From: an uncultured Dorea sp.
GTDB lineage: Bacteria > Bacillota > Clostridia > Lachnospirales > Lachnospiraceae
NCBI GenBank assembly: GCA_910586965.1
Contig: CAJUMF010000010.1
Coordinates: 1 to 64,000, forward strand
Reading direction: 5' to 3'
DNA length: 64,000 nt
Below, piece by piece: positions 53,030-61,992 of the stretch. The position numbers and the translations under genes are program-made. The notes below the pieces were generated by a model. The model was not told where the DNA came from. It made no database searches and saw nothing but the letters and a program-made list of their open reading frames with translations. Positions within the stretch are counted from its first letter, which is position 1. Every line of letters begins with the position of its first letter.

Positions 53030-54070
53030 TTATCCCTCCGCCGCAAAGCACTGTTCAGCCACAGAAGAATATGACTGTTTTAAAAGCTCTGCTCCTTTCT
53101 GGATAGATATCTCATTTTCACTAACTGCTCTGTATACAAGCTGGGAAAATAACATCGGCTCTTCTTTTTTAATCCTTACTGGCTCATTTTTCTTCCAACC
53201 ACACTGTCCGGCTCTAATGTAAAAATCCTTTGCAGTATTTTCTGTAATAATTCCACACAGATTGGCTCTTTTTACAAGCAGATACATGGAAATACCATAT
53301 TCTATACAGATAAGCGACATATCCCTAGTTATCGCACTCCGTCTGATACCCAACTCCCTTTGGGCATCTTCCTCAGGCAAAAGAAATGCACCGCTAATAG
53401 CCGTTGCCCTCTCTTCTATCTGTTTTTCTCCCATATCATACGGCCATTTAAAAATAAAATGAGCCATCTCATGTACAATTGTTGAGCGAATCCTCTCTGG
53501 CGACATATTACGGTTAACAATAATATATGGCCTTTTGTCTACAAGTCCGTTCATCCCTGAAAACGCATCATTTTCAATATCCAAAAAACAAATCAATATT
53601 CCTTTATTTTCAAGCAGTTCTACTAAATTCCCGATAGGACCGGTCTCCGAAATACGCAGGTATTTCCGCAGGGTCTTTGCATCTTCCTCCACATTTTCTG
53701 ATAAATCTGCTCCATGACATGCCGGTGCGTTCGGAAGAACCTCCCCACCTAAGATATCCACAACAGTGTAAAATCTGTTCATATATTCCTCAACAAATTC
53801 CCGAATGTATTCTTGCTGTTTCACTGGAAGCTTGCTACCCTTTCGGAATTCGCCATGTGCAAAAACAAGGTTATCATTACGATTTCTCAAAAAATCAGAA
53901 ATCTTTACATCTAATACCTCCGCTAATGCTTTAATAGTGTCCATTCCCGGTTTCCTCTCCCCACTCTCATAATAGCTGACAGCCATCGGGGTTATACCAA
54001 CTGAAGCGGCAAGCTCCTTCTTTGACATATTCTTTTTCAATCTATAATATTTCAAATTTTTATTTAACAT
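53030..54070 (-). CDS. HTH plus ImmA/IrrE metallopeptidase-domain protein (probable antitoxin)
   Basis: The 346-residue protein has an Xre HTH at the N-terminus (LKKNMSKKELAASVGITPMA, then VSYYESGERKP) and a peptidase M78 domain with the zinc motif STIVHEMAHFIFKWP and a Glu in EERATAISGAFLLPEEDA. The domain form can cleave or regulate repressors. As the upstream partner of a PIN gene it is a likely antitoxin and autoregulator. AAGGAGG 8 bases before the ATG at 54070 sets the start. An IS110-family element lies directly upstream, so its native promoter is probably displaced. Confidence 0.9.
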   Translation of the reverse strand: MLNKNLKYYRLKKNMSKKELAASVGITPMAVSYYESGERKPGMDTIKALAEVLDVKISDFLRNRNDNLVFAHGEFRKGSKLPVKQQEYIREFVEEYMNRFYTVVDILGGEVLPNAPACHGADLSENVEEDAKTLRKYLRISETGPIGNLVELLENKGILICFLDIENDAFSGMNGLVDKRPYIIVNRNMSPERIRSTIVHEMAHFIFKWPYDMGEKQIEERATAISGAFLLPEEDAQRELGIRRSAITRDMSLICIEYGISMYLLVKRANLCGIITENTAKDFYIRAGQCGWKKNEPVRIKKEEPMLFSQLVYRAVSENEISIQKGAELLKQSYSSVAEQCFAAEG

Positions 54071-54129
54071 CTTACCACCTCCTTGTATAATAATGATGCA
54101 GCCAATCAAGACTGCTTGGTTAATAAATT

Positions 54130-54445
54130 TCTTGATATATCATAGATAACAGAAGAAGGGGTTCTTCCTTCATCAGATGTTATCCATAAATATTTATCAT
54201 GTCTGACGGTTCCTGATAGACACCAGATAAAACATAAGGTATTATCCCTTAGGATAGGATAAAAAATCTCCACCTCCTTGGGAAGCTGATCATTCAGCTC
54301 ATACCTACAAGATAGTCAATTAGTCCATTCGACAGGGTTTTATGTTTTAGCTGGTTGGGAGCCGGATGGCTATACCTGTATAACCCGCAAGGTTGTGTAC
54401 CTGCCAGATTGGAAATGGATCCCTATCAGAAAGGAGCTTTCGCTT
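54130..54445 (+). ncRNA. Candidate IS110 bridge RNA region
   Basis: In IS110-group elements the noncoding left end upstream of the transposase encodes a bridge RNA with target- and donor-binding loops. Here it is about 300 bases, has no coding frame of note, and folds locally: GATAACA/TGTTATC around a GAAGAAGG/CTTCCTTC hairpin (54147-54184), AGCTGA/TCAGCT (near 54283-54298) and a GG/CC-rich set near 54360-54400. Position and structure fit; guide loops were not identified because the element ends are unknown. Confidence 0.45.
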
Positions 54446-55762
54446 ATGCCAAACAAAGTTATTTTTAATCTTGACGAATTATTCATCTCCGTTGGTATTG
54501 ATGTCGGTGCTGACTTCTCCTGGATGTCTATCGCCCTTCCAAACCAACAGTTTGTAGGAAAACCTTATAAGATCCTACATGGCAGCATAGATTCCCTTAC
54601 AGCCGCTGTTTCTAAAATAAAAGAGGCAGAAGAGCTGTATTCTTTGGAAAGCCGCATTTTCCTCGAATCCACGGGAATGTATCATTACCCACTCTTCTGC
54701 TATCTTCGTGATAAGGGTCTTAACTGCTCAGTTATCAATCCTATCATCACTAAGAATAGCACAAACATGAATATCAGAAAAGTGCATAATGACCGTTTTG
54801 ATTCCAAAAAAGCTGCATTAGTAGGACTGAAGCCTGATCTGAAGGTCTCGCTTATGCCATCCGACCTTACCCTCAACTGCCGTAACCTCTGCCGTGAATA
54901 CTACGACTTAATGGATAACCGCAGCGCCTATGTGAATAAACTCCAGGGTGAATTGCGTATGGCCTTCCCTCAATACCTTGGGATCTTCTCCAAGGTTACA
55001 ACCAATACTTCTCTTGTTTTATTGGAAACTTATACATCCCCAGCTGCTTTTATTGAAGCAGACAAACAAGAGATCATCGACACGATCAGATCTACTGCCC
55101 GTTTTGGGCTTACCTATGCTCAGAATAAATATAATGCCATTATCCAAGCCGCAAATGAAGCGGATGAATTTGGTTACATCATTGACAGCAATATCAAACG
55201 TATCCGCCTTTATATCCGTTTCATCCGCAAATATGATGAGGAGATCAGCCGCATCCTTGCTTCCATGCATGAACTTGTAGACGCAAATGAAGATACCGCT
55301 TTTGTCAGACAGATACATTTGATCGAGACCTTTAAAGGCGCCGGTTTCCTGTCTGCTGTATCCCTCATGGGAGAGATCGGTGATTTTTCTGCTTTTTCAA
55401 AGCCAAAACAGCTTTTTGCTTACTTTGGATTGGATCCGGCTGTAAAGCAGTCAGGTAAGTTTGAAGGGACTAAGATCAAAATGTCCAAGCGTGGCTCTGC
55501 CATTGCCAGACGTGTAATACATACCCTGGCTTTACAGAGCATCAGCACCTGCCGTACTGGCGGACCAAAGAATCCAGTGCTCCGTGATTACTACCTAAAG
55601 AAATGTGAAACAAAACCTAAGCTTGTGGCAATGGGGGCTGTTTCACACAAGGTATGCAATATAATATTTGCAATACTCCGGGATAACAAGCCTTTTGAGA
55701 TCATCACTCCACAGGAGCATATGAAACAATATAACGCTGCCAAACGTGATATAGCTGCATAA
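54446..55762 (+). CDS. IS110-family DEDD transposase (recombinase)
   Basis: The 438-residue protein has the N-terminal RuvC-like DEDD domain: FISVGIDVGADFSWM (first Asp), RIFLESTGMYHYP (Glu) and HNDRFDSKKAALV (Asp pair). The C-terminal Transposase_20 domain shows FKGAGFLSAVSLMGEIGDFS and KQLFAYFGLDPAVKQSG with the expected Ser. GAAAGGAG 8 bases before the ATG at 54446 fixes the start over an in-frame upstream ATG. The gene is intact, so the element could be active. Confidence 0.93.
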   Translation: MPNKVIFNLDELFISVGIDVGADFSWMSIALPNQQFVGKPYKILHGSIDSLTAAVSKIKEAEELYSLESRIFLESTGMYHYPLFCYLRDKGLNCSVINPIITKNSTNMNIRKVHNDRFDSKKAALVGLKPDLKVSLMPSDLTLNCRNLCREYYDLMDNRSAYVNKLQGELRMAFPQYLGIFSKVTTNTSLVLLETYTSPAAFIEADKQEIIDTIRSTARFGLTYAQNKYNAIIQAANEADEFGYIIDSNIKRIRLYIRFIRKYDEEISRILASMHELVDANEDTAFVRQIHLIETFKGAGFLSAVSLMGEIGDFSAFSKPKQLFAYFGLDPAVKQSGKFEGTKIKMSKRGSAIARRVIHTLALQSISTCRTGGPKNPVLRDYYLKKCETKPKLVAMGAVSHKVCNIIFAILRDNKPFEIITPQEHMKQYNAAKRDIAA

Positions 55763-55812
55763 ATATTTCAGATCCAATGAACCAATATCTTTTTTAAAAA
55801 TGATATTTTCAC

Positions 55813-55837
55813 CAAGGGGTAAGTGCGCCCTTTTTTA
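55813..55837 (+). terminator. Short terminator after the IS110 transposase
   Basis: AAGGGG and CCCTT form a five-pair stem followed by six T, 50 bases after the transposase stop. Confidence 0.5.
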
Positions 55838-55928
55838 GGAGAAAATTTTTTTCATTTTTCTATTGACATTTATTAGCTGGACTGTTTATATTATATCACT
55901 TTTTTTCCAAAAGTAAACAAATAATCTC

Positions 55929-57395
55929 CTATTTCACATCCAGCTCAAACCAAAATTCCACCCCATTGTCATAATTATTGACTCCATATTTTTGATGGAA
56001 TGATTCCATAATCGCCTTAACGATGGAAAGCCCGATTCCGTTCCCGCCATACTCCCTTGTGTGAGCCTTGTCCACTTTGTAAAATTTATCCCAAATGTGG
56101 GCAAGATCCTCTTCCGGAATTGGCGTACCTGTATTGAACACAGTAATTCTCGCTGTTTCATCTTGAATCTTTATCTTAACCTCAATTACTTTCTCAAGTC
56201 CTGCATGGTGGAACGCATTACTGACATAATTCCTTATTACCTGCTCAACTTTAAATTCATCCGCCCACACATATACCGGCTCCTGCTGCCTGAATATCAC
56301 ACGGATATCATCCTGCTGCGCCAGTATCTCCATACTCTGCAAGACTCCTCTGACCACTGCTGTCAGATCAAACCGCTCGAATTCAATCTCCTCATCACCG
56401 AATTCCAACTGGTTCAAGGCAAGAAGATTTTTCACCATCTGGTTCATCTTAGATGCTTCATCCATAATGACGTCACAATAAAACTCCCGGCTCTCCGGAT
56501 CGTCACTCACTCCCTCTTTAAGCCCTTCTGCATAACCTTGAATAAGAGCAATCGGAGTCTTTAGCTCATGCGATACATTCCCTAAAAAGTCATTGCGCAT
56601 CTGCTCCAACTTTTCCTTCTGTTCGATGTCCTTCATCAGACTGTTATTGGCACTTTTGAGTTCCGAAATCGTACTCTCCAGCTTTTCTGACATCCGATTG
56701 AAATTGGCACCCAGGTTCCCAATCTCATTATTCCCGCCGCTGGTATATTTTGCCTCAAAATCGAGGTCTGCCATTCGCTCAGAAAGCGCCGCAAGCTCCA
56801 GGATAGGATCTGTCAGCCTCTTAGAAAAATACCAGATAAGCACGATACAGATTACAATCATAAAACAACCGATGATGATCAAAAATCGATTAGAAAGCGA
56901 AGCACTCTCTCTGATACTCTCAAGAGGACTTCGTATAAGAAAAAGGCTTCCATCAGAAAACTCTCCCCACATCTCAATATATTCTTCCTTGTTCCATGGA
57001 CTTTTCGATCGGTTTATCTGATACTCTTCCGTGCTGGCCAGAATCCGGCTCTGCTTCTGTGCCTGATTTAAAAGATATCCCGCAAGCTGCTTTTCTAACA
57101 TATCCATATCATGGACATTGGTAAGCATCCTTGCATTTGCCTCATCTACGATCAGATAAGACATATTATTTTTTTCAGCCATATGCCAGAGTTCTTCTGC
57201 CTTATCCTGCTGCTCGATCGTACCGCTCTCCATAGCATCCCGGAGACTGACATACATATTCACGAACTCCGTCTTCTTGTTACTGATATAGTAAGGTTCA
57301 AGAAAATTCATATTAATGACAAGAAGAGCTAAAAGCACGCAGCCGATCAGACCGACAAATATAACGATCATCTGACTTTTTATGGAATGTCTCAT
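55929..57395 (-). CDS. Sensor histidine kinase, HAMP-HisKA-HATPase type
   Basis: The 488-residue kinase has two membrane spans (about 9-30 and 173-192) with a ~140-residue extracellular sensor between them. A HAMP domain (about 193-245) follows, then HisKA with FLGNVSHELKTPIALIQGY around the phospho-accepting His, and HATPase_c with NYVSNAFHHAG and GGNGIGLSIVKAIM. The ATG overlaps the TAA of the response regulator gene by one base. Signal unknown; the architecture is that of BaeS/PhoR-like envelope sensors. Confidence 0.95.
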   Translation of the reverse strand: MRHSIKSQMIVIFVGLIGCVLLALLVINMNFLEPYYISNKKTEFVNMYVSLRDAMESGTIEQQDKAEELWHMAEKNNMSYLIVDEANARMLTNVHDMDMLEKQLAGYLLNQAQKQSRILASTEEYQINRSKSPWNKEEYIEMWGEFSDGSLFLIRSPLESIRESASLSNRFLIIIGCFMIVICIVLIWYFSKRLTDPILELAALSERMADLDFEAKYTSGGNNEIGNLGANFNRMSEKLESTISELKSANNSLMKDIEQKEKLEQMRNDFLGNVSHELKTPIALIQGYAEGLKEGVSDDPESREFYCDVIMDEASKMNQMVKNLLALNQLEFGDEEIEFERFDLTAVVRGVLQSMEILAQQDDIRVIFRQQEPVYVWADEFKVEQVIRNYVSNAFHHAGLEKVIEVKIKIQDETARITVFNTGTPIPEEDLAHIWDKFYKVDKAHTREYGGNGIGLSIVKAIMESFHQKYGVNNYDNGVEFWFELDVK

Positions 57396-58075
57396 TACTT
57401 ATCCACCTCGAATTTATAGCCCATCCCCCAGATCGTCCGGATGTAATTCCCCTTCTCTCCCATCTTGCTGCGAAGCTTCTTTACATGCGTGTCAATCGTT
57501 CTCGCATCGCCAAAATAATCATAATTCCACACATTGTTCAGTATCTTTTCTCTGGACAACGCAATCCCCTGATTCTCTACAAAATAAGTGAGAAGTTCGA
57601 ACTCTTTGTAACTAAGTTCAATCACTTTGCCGTCTATCGTCACCTGATGAGCCGCCTTGTCAATAACGATCCCGCCCGCATCCGAAACCTCCTCCGTGTT
57701 CAGCACATTGCTCCTTCTAAGGATTGCCTCCACCCGAGCCACCAGTATCTTCGGACTAAAGGGCTTTGAGATATACTCATCCACACCCAGTTCAAATCCC
57801 TGCAGCTCATCCCGTTCTTCGGCGCGCGCCGTCAGCATAATGATCGGAACCTTTGAGACCTGCCGCACTTCCCGGCACACCTGCCAGCCGTCCATCTTGG
57901 GCATCATTACGTCAAGTATAATAAGAGAAATATCCTTATCCTCATAAAAAGCATCCATCGCCTGAAGTCCATCCTCCGCCTCTAGCACCTGGTACCCTTC
58001 CCGCTCAAGGAAATCCCGCACAAGCTTCCGCATCCTGCTCTCGTCATCCACGACAAGTATTTTTATTCTTTCCAT
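57395..58075 (-). CDS. OmpR-family response regulator
   Basis: The 226-residue regulator has a receiver domain with KILVVDDESRMRKLVRDFL, the phospho-acceptor Asp in LIILDVMMPKMDGWQV, and the conserved Lys in EYISKPFSPKILVAR. The OmpR/PhoB winged helix ends HVKKLRSKMGEKGNYIRT plus WGMGYKFE. It is co-transcribed with the kinase gene. On the minus strand TATAAT at 58128-58133 is a possible -10, but with a weak -35. Confidence 0.95.
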   Translation of the reverse strand: MERIKILVVDDESRMRKLVRDFLEREGYQVLEAEDGLQAMDAFYEDKDISLIILDVMMPKMDGWQVCREVRQVSKVPIIMLTARAEERDELQGFELGVDEYISKPFSPKILVARVEAILRRSNVLNTEEVSDAGGIVIDKAAHQVTIDGKVIELSYKEFELLTYFVENQGIALSREKILNNVWNYDYFGDARTIDTHVKKLRSKMGEKGNYIRTIWGMGYKFEVDK

Positions 58076-58215
58076 ACCCTGACCTCCGCCTATAATATCT
58101 GGAAATAACTCTGTGTCCTACTTCTTATTATATCAACAGATTACCATAAAAATATGTCTTTTTTGTGATGATTACGTCTCAACCCAGACAATTCATTTCT
58201 AAGCTGCTATGCATA

Positions 58216-58244
58216 TTGACAAAGCCAGAGAATAACAATATATT
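58216..58244 (+). promoter_or_regulatory. Promoter of the leucine-rich repeat surface protein gene
   Basis: TTGACA (58216-58221) and TATATT (58239-58244) are 17 bases apart. The ~75-base leader that follows includes a small GGGAG/CTCCC hairpin before the ribosome site. Confidence 0.7.
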
Positions 58245-58326
58245 TATTACTGGGAGTATTATCAGACAAAAGCTCCCGATCTATAAAATATAAACATATC
58301 AGCGCTAAAATCAGGAGGTTGTGAAA

Positions 58327-60453
58327 TTGAAAAAACGAATACTTTCAATTGTTTTGGCACTGTGCCTGTGCTTTTCTTCCCCGTCAGCGGTGTTCGCACA
58401 GCAGGAAGAAGCTTCGCATCAGGAAAAAGCACTTACGGCAGAAGCCCTATCCGCCCCGGCTGCCAGAGATACTGTAATTCCTTCCCCGGCTGAAGTCTAC
58501 AAGGATATGATCGCGCTGAAGGAGCAGGAGCAGTATAAGGAGGGAACGCCTTGGACTAACGATGAGCCTTATTCGGATGCAAAGGGATATTACCGCTGGA
58601 AAGGCGGAACACTTGACGGGGTAAATATTGTTGCCGTAGGCTGTGTTGCCTTTGCCTTTATCCTCAGCGATGCGGCGTTTGACAGTTTGCCGGCTAGAAT
58701 GTACGCAACAGGCAGGTTTGAATACAAGGATATAAAACCCGGAGATATCCTGCGGATGAACAACGACGCCCATACAGTGATTGTCCTTGACGTGAGTGAT
58801 GCAGGTGTGGTTGTGGCTGAAGGAAATATCAGCACCGGAGACCACAAAGGTAAGGTCCATTGGGGACGGGCGATTTCTAAAGAAGATGTGATGAGCAGCA
58901 CCAGCCATTATATCACCCGCTATCCGAAAGGATATGTCTCACCAGATGACCCTACGGCTAATGATGTAATCAAAAATGGAGCCCTCAATTCTACTCATAC
59001 CTGGAAGCTGACGAAAGCAGGTACACTGACAATCTCCGGCGCTGGCGCTATGCCGGATTTTGAAAGCGCCGAAGGCCAGCCCTGGAAAGAATTCAACGCC
59101 CAGATTCGAAAGGTCGTTATCGAGAATGGCGTTACCAGAATCGGAAACTGTGCTTTTTGGAACTGCGGAGTTCTCAGTGCAGAGATTCCCTCCAGCGTAA
59201 CAATGATCGGCAATAGTGCTTTCCGTGGGTCTTCACTGGTTTCCGTAACGGTTCCTTCCAGTGTTAAGACCATCGGCGACAGCGCTTTCCAGTCTTGCAC
59301 AAATCTTAGCCAGGTGAACATTTCCGAAGGAGTCGAAATAATTACTCAAAATGCTTTCCAATCTTGCACAAATCTTAAGTCCATAACTTTGCCTGCCAGT
59401 ATCAGAGAAGTGGGCGCAGCCACATTTTTTCAATGCACGGAAATGACAAGCGCTAAGTTTGTTTCCGGCAGCAAGACAGTGAAGATGGGAGACAATATGT
59501 TCTCCAGTTGTTACAAACTGATGAGTGTAACACTGCCCAAAAGTATAGACGGCATCGGTATAGGAATATTTCAGAAGTGCCTGTCGCTTACCAGAATTGA
59601 TATCCCGGATGGTGTACAAAGTATAGGAGAATCGGCATTTGCTTCCTGCTCTATGTTGACCTCTGTGGGAATTCCGGCCAGCGTAGCAACAATAGAAAGA
59701 AGTGCGTTCACAGCCTGTGCTTCTCTGAAGGAAATATATTTTGCCGGTACTGAAGCGCAGTGGAATTCTATACGTATGACAGCTGATACAGCGAGCGTAA
59801 TGACAAATATAACTAAACATTATGAATCTGCCCTCCCTGCCATCCCCGATACAGACGATGATGATAATGAAAAACCGGGCGGCGGAGACAATCCCGGAGA
59901 AGGTAACACCCCGGACAGCGGAGACACCCCTGGAAACAATGCCGCATCCATTACTTGCAAGAAAACCGTATATGAAGTTACATACGGTACAAAACCGTTC
60001 AAGATCAGCGCGTCATCCACAGACAAGATGACCTTTACAAGCTCCAACCCAAAGATTGCCGCTGTGGATAAGATCACCGGCAAGGTGACCGTCAAAAATA
60101 CCGGAATTGCTATCATAACTATCAATGCAGGAAACGCAATTCAGAAGGTAACTGTTAAGGTAAAGCCAAAAAAGCCGTCAGTAAAATCGACAAAAACTGT
60201 AAAAGGTAAAAAACTGACTGTGAAATGGTCAAAAGATAAGACCGCGTCCGGGTATCAGGTGCAGATAAGCACAGATAAGAAATTCAAGAAAAACGTAAAA
60301 GCAAAGAAATTAGCAAAGACATCTTACACGTTCAAGAAGCTGAAAAAAGGCAAGAAGTATTATGTAAGGTTACGCAGTTACAAGAAATCCGGCAAGGAAA
60401 CCTTATACGGCACATGGAGCAAAGTAAAAACGAGCAGCAAAATTAAAAAATAA
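58327..60453 (+). CDS. Secreted BspA-type leucine-rich repeat protein with N-terminal cysteine-hydrolase-like domain
   Basis: The start is the TTG at 58327, 8 bases after AGGAGG; a GTG at 58321 is too close. The 708-residue product has a signal peptide (about 1-24). A domain of ~150 residues follows with Cys106 (VAVGCVAFAF), His149 (NDAHTVIVLDV) and EGNIS near 165, the order expected in CHAP/NlpC-like cysteine hydrolases. Next come BspA-type repeats (about 215-490; SVTVPSSVKTIGDSAFQSC), an acidic Gly/Pro linker, an Ig-like domain (about 545-615) and a Lys-rich fibronectin-III-like domain. It should be secreted; no sortase motif or membrane tail is seen. Confidence 0.88.
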   Translation: MKKRILSIVLALCLCFSSPSAVFAQQEEASHQEKALTAEALSAPAARDTVIPSPAEVYKDMIALKEQEQYKEGTPWTNDEPYSDAKGYYRWKGGTLDGVNIVAVGCVAFAFILSDAAFDSLPARMYATGRFEYKDIKPGDILRMNNDAHTVIVLDVSDAGVVVAEGNISTGDHKGKVHWGRAISKEDVMSSTSHYITRYPKGYVSPDDPTANDVIKNGALNSTHTWKLTKAGTLTISGAGAMPDFESAEGQPWKEFNAQIRKVVIENGVTRIGNCAFWNCGVLSAEIPSSVTMIGNSAFRGSSLVSVTVPSSVKTIGDSAFQSCTNLSQVNISEGVEIITQNAFQSCTNLKSITLPASIREVGAATFFQCTEMTSAKFVSGSKTVKMGDNMFSSCYKLMSVTLPKSIDGIGIGIFQKCLSLTRIDIPDGVQSIGESAFASCSMLTSVGIPASVATIERSAFTACASLKEIYFAGTEAQWNSIRMTADTASVMTNITKHYESALPAIPDTDDDDNEKPGGGDNPGEGNTPDSGDTPGNNAASITCKKTVYEVTYGTKPFKISASSTDKMTFTSSNPKIAAVDKITGKVTVKNTGIAIITINAGNAIQKVTVKVKPKKPSVKSTKTVKGKKLTVKWSKDKTASGYQVQISTDKKFKKNVKAKKLAKTSYTFKKLKKGKKYYVRLRSYKKSGKETLYGTWSKVKTSSKIKK

Positions 60454-60464
60454 ATGCAAAGACG

Positions 60465-60497
60465 ACCGTCCGGTGGTGATGCCGGACGGTTATTTTA
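60465..60497 (+). terminator. Terminator of the leucine-rich repeat protein gene
   Basis: ACCGTCCGG and CCGGACGGT form a perfect 9-base-pair stem with an 8-base loop, followed by TATTTTA. It starts 12 bases after the stop codon. Confidence 0.8.
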
Positions 60498-60506
60498 TGT
60501 CCGCAG

Positions 60507-60538
60507 AGAAAAAATAAAGACAGCATACGCCGTCTTTA
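60507..60538 (-). terminator. Terminator of tmRNA
   Basis: On the minus strand TAAAGACGGC...GTCTTTA forms a stem followed by TTTTTT. It lies 37 bases past the tmRNA 3' end. Confidence 0.7.
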
Positions 60539-60574
60539 CTCTCTCCAATATACTAAGCAAAACACATGCTTAAG

Positions 60575-60924
60575 TGGACCTGGCGGGAATCGAACCCGCG
60601 TCCGAAAGCCCATCCATCGAAGCATCTCCCATCACAGTCATTATATTAACATTCCCTCCGTCAGCCGCCTAATGACAGGCTGCTGATTTCAGTAGCTTCA
60701 TCAGTTCTTCCACTTCCTCAAAGCTTTGGAAGCGAAGTGCTCCGCCTAAATGAAGCCGGAATCTTAAGCAGCGGATGACTTAAGGCCGACTGCCGCCTTT
60801 AATTAGGCAGCGTACGCTAATTCTCTATTGTCTGCGTTTATATTTAATTGGAACTTTTAACGTAGTGTCCCGCTACGGATGGCTTCTCCAACTTCCAAAC
60901 CCCCGTCGAAACCAGTACAAGCCC
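60575..60924 (-). ncRNA. ssrA: Transfer-messenger RNA
   Basis: The minus strand shows the tRNA-like 3' half GCGGGTTCGATTCCCGCC and the 5' signature GGTTTCGACGGGGG. The 5' end GGGCTTG pairs with the 3' CAGGTCC (with two G-T pairs) to make the acceptor stem. CCA is not encoded. The tag frame is GCA GAC AAT AGA GAA TTA GCG TAC GCT GCC TAA (60803-60835 in reverse), giving ADNRELAYAA. tmRNA with SmpB frees stalled ribosomes and marks the products for proteolysis. Pseudoknot-like pairs such as GGCGGCAGTCGGCC lie between. Confidence 0.96.
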
Positions 60925-60959
60925 TGATCAATATGCTGATATCACTGGTCTGCAACATT

Positions 60960-60988
60960 ATTATATGCAGGATCCGTCCCATTGTCAA
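60960..60988 (-). promoter_or_regulatory. Promoter of tmRNA
   Basis: On the minus strand TTGACA (60983-60988) and TATAAT (60960-60965), both consensus, have a 17-base spacer, about 36 bases before the mature 5' end. Confidence 0.85.
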
Positions 60989-61031
60989 GCAGTCAAATCC
61001 ATATAATCCATATAAAACTTTTGAAAAATTA

Positions 61032-61076
61032 TTGACAAACGATAATTATACGCTATAATAAAATTAATAATTATCG
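61032..61076 (+). promoter_or_regulatory. Promoter with operator dyad of the DUF2975-like operon
   Basis: TTGACA (61032-61037) and TATAAT (61054-61059) are separated by 16 bases. CGATAATTAT (61040-61049) and ATAATTATCG (61067-61076) form a 10-base inverted repeat straddling the -10, which fits control by the operon's own HTH protein. Confidence 0.7.
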
Positions 61077-61102
61077 AAAAACAATAATTTAGGAGGAATA
61101 AT

Positions 61103-61981
61103 ATGTACTCGAAATTTTTCTCTTATCTCATTACCTTTCCATTTGAACAAATCGGATGGGGACTGCGAAAGCTATCATTATCCGGCGCGGCAGGCAATGT
61201 GTTCGCTATCATTATCTATATCCTGATATGCCTGATCCCTTGCCTGATTCTCTGGCGGCTTAAGAAAACCGAGAGATTTTTAAAGACCGATTTCTTTCTC
61301 CCGTTTTTAAGTGTCCTGCTCTTTGCCGTCATCTACTATATGATCAACCCGGGCTTATTCTACGGCGGAGTACCGGGCGCGGTAAATACCTTGCTTGGCA
61401 GCACCTTTTATTCTGTATTCTTCGGTTACATCATCCTGCGAATACTGGAAAGCTGCAGAAAGTCAGATGCCAAACGCCTTAAATATTGGCTCAGAGCCTT
61501 GCTTGCCGCCATTATTTTCTTGTTTTTCTACGTCATACTGACGGAATGCCTGGAAAATCTGACCGTATCCTTAAGACTTCTTAACGAGACGGATAATCCG
61601 ACAGGTGAAAGCTTTACGGCAGCTTACATTTTTTTGATCCTGCAGTGTGTCATAAATATCATTCCTTATGCGCTGGCTATCTTCATCTTGTTTACCAGCA
61701 TCCGCGCCTTGAATGAACTGCTTACGGACCGTTATTCTGATGCGTCTGTTGCCGCCGCAAAAAAACTCGCTGACCTGTGTACAAAGTCACTGGTCATCTC
61801 GGTACTGTCCAGCATGATCTTCAATATCCTGCAGCTTCTGTTCCATCAACACCTGCGGCAGGTCAGCATAGCAGTGTCTATTCCCGTATTTTCCATTGCT
61901 TTCGTGCTCGCTGTGCTGCTGACGACAAAATATATCCGTGAAAACCAGAAACTGAAGCAGGATAACGATCTGTTCATATAA
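61103..61981 (+). CDS. Multi-pass membrane protein with DUF2975-like C-terminus
   Basis: The 292-residue protein has about seven hydrophobic segments. The C-terminal part (KKLADLCTKSLVISVLSSM, then AFVLAVLLTTKYIRENQKL and a QDNDLFI end) resembles DUF2975 proteins, which are normally ~160-190 residues and pair with a small HTH regulator, as here. The N-terminal ~130 residues are additional. AGGAGG lies 7 bases before the ATG. Function is unknown. Confidence 0.75.
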   Translation: MYSKFFSYLITFPFEQIGWGLRKLSLSGAAGNVFAIIIYILICLIPCLILWRLKKTERFLKTDFFLPFLSVLLFAVIYYMINPGLFYGGVPGAVNTLLGSTFYSVFFGYIILRILESCRKSDAKRLKYWLRALLAAIIFLFFYVILTECLENLTVSLRLLNETDNPTGESFTAAYIFLILQCVINIIPYALAIFILFTSIRALNELLTDRYSDASVAAAKKLADLCTKSLVISVLSSMIFNILQLLFHQHLRQVSIAVSIPVFSIAFVLAVLLTTKYIRENQKLKQDNDLFI

Positions 61982-61992
61982 GGAGCGTATAT

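Larger units (their letters stand above)
54115..55865 (+). mobile_element. IS110-family insertion element (approximate ends)
   Basis: The element contains one DEDD transposase gene, a long noncoding left end (about 300 bases) and a short right end, as in IS110-group elements. These lack terminal inverted repeats and usually produce no target duplication, so the ends cannot be set from one copy. The right boundary probably lies before the minus-strand promoter-like TTTACT-N16-TATAAT at 55890-55917. The left boundary probably lies shortly upstream of the ImmA gene's leader. Confidence 0.7.

Noticed and set aside
60803..60835. Short peptide frame as an independent small gene
   Set aside because: It is the tag reading frame of tmRNA, with no ribosome site of its own.
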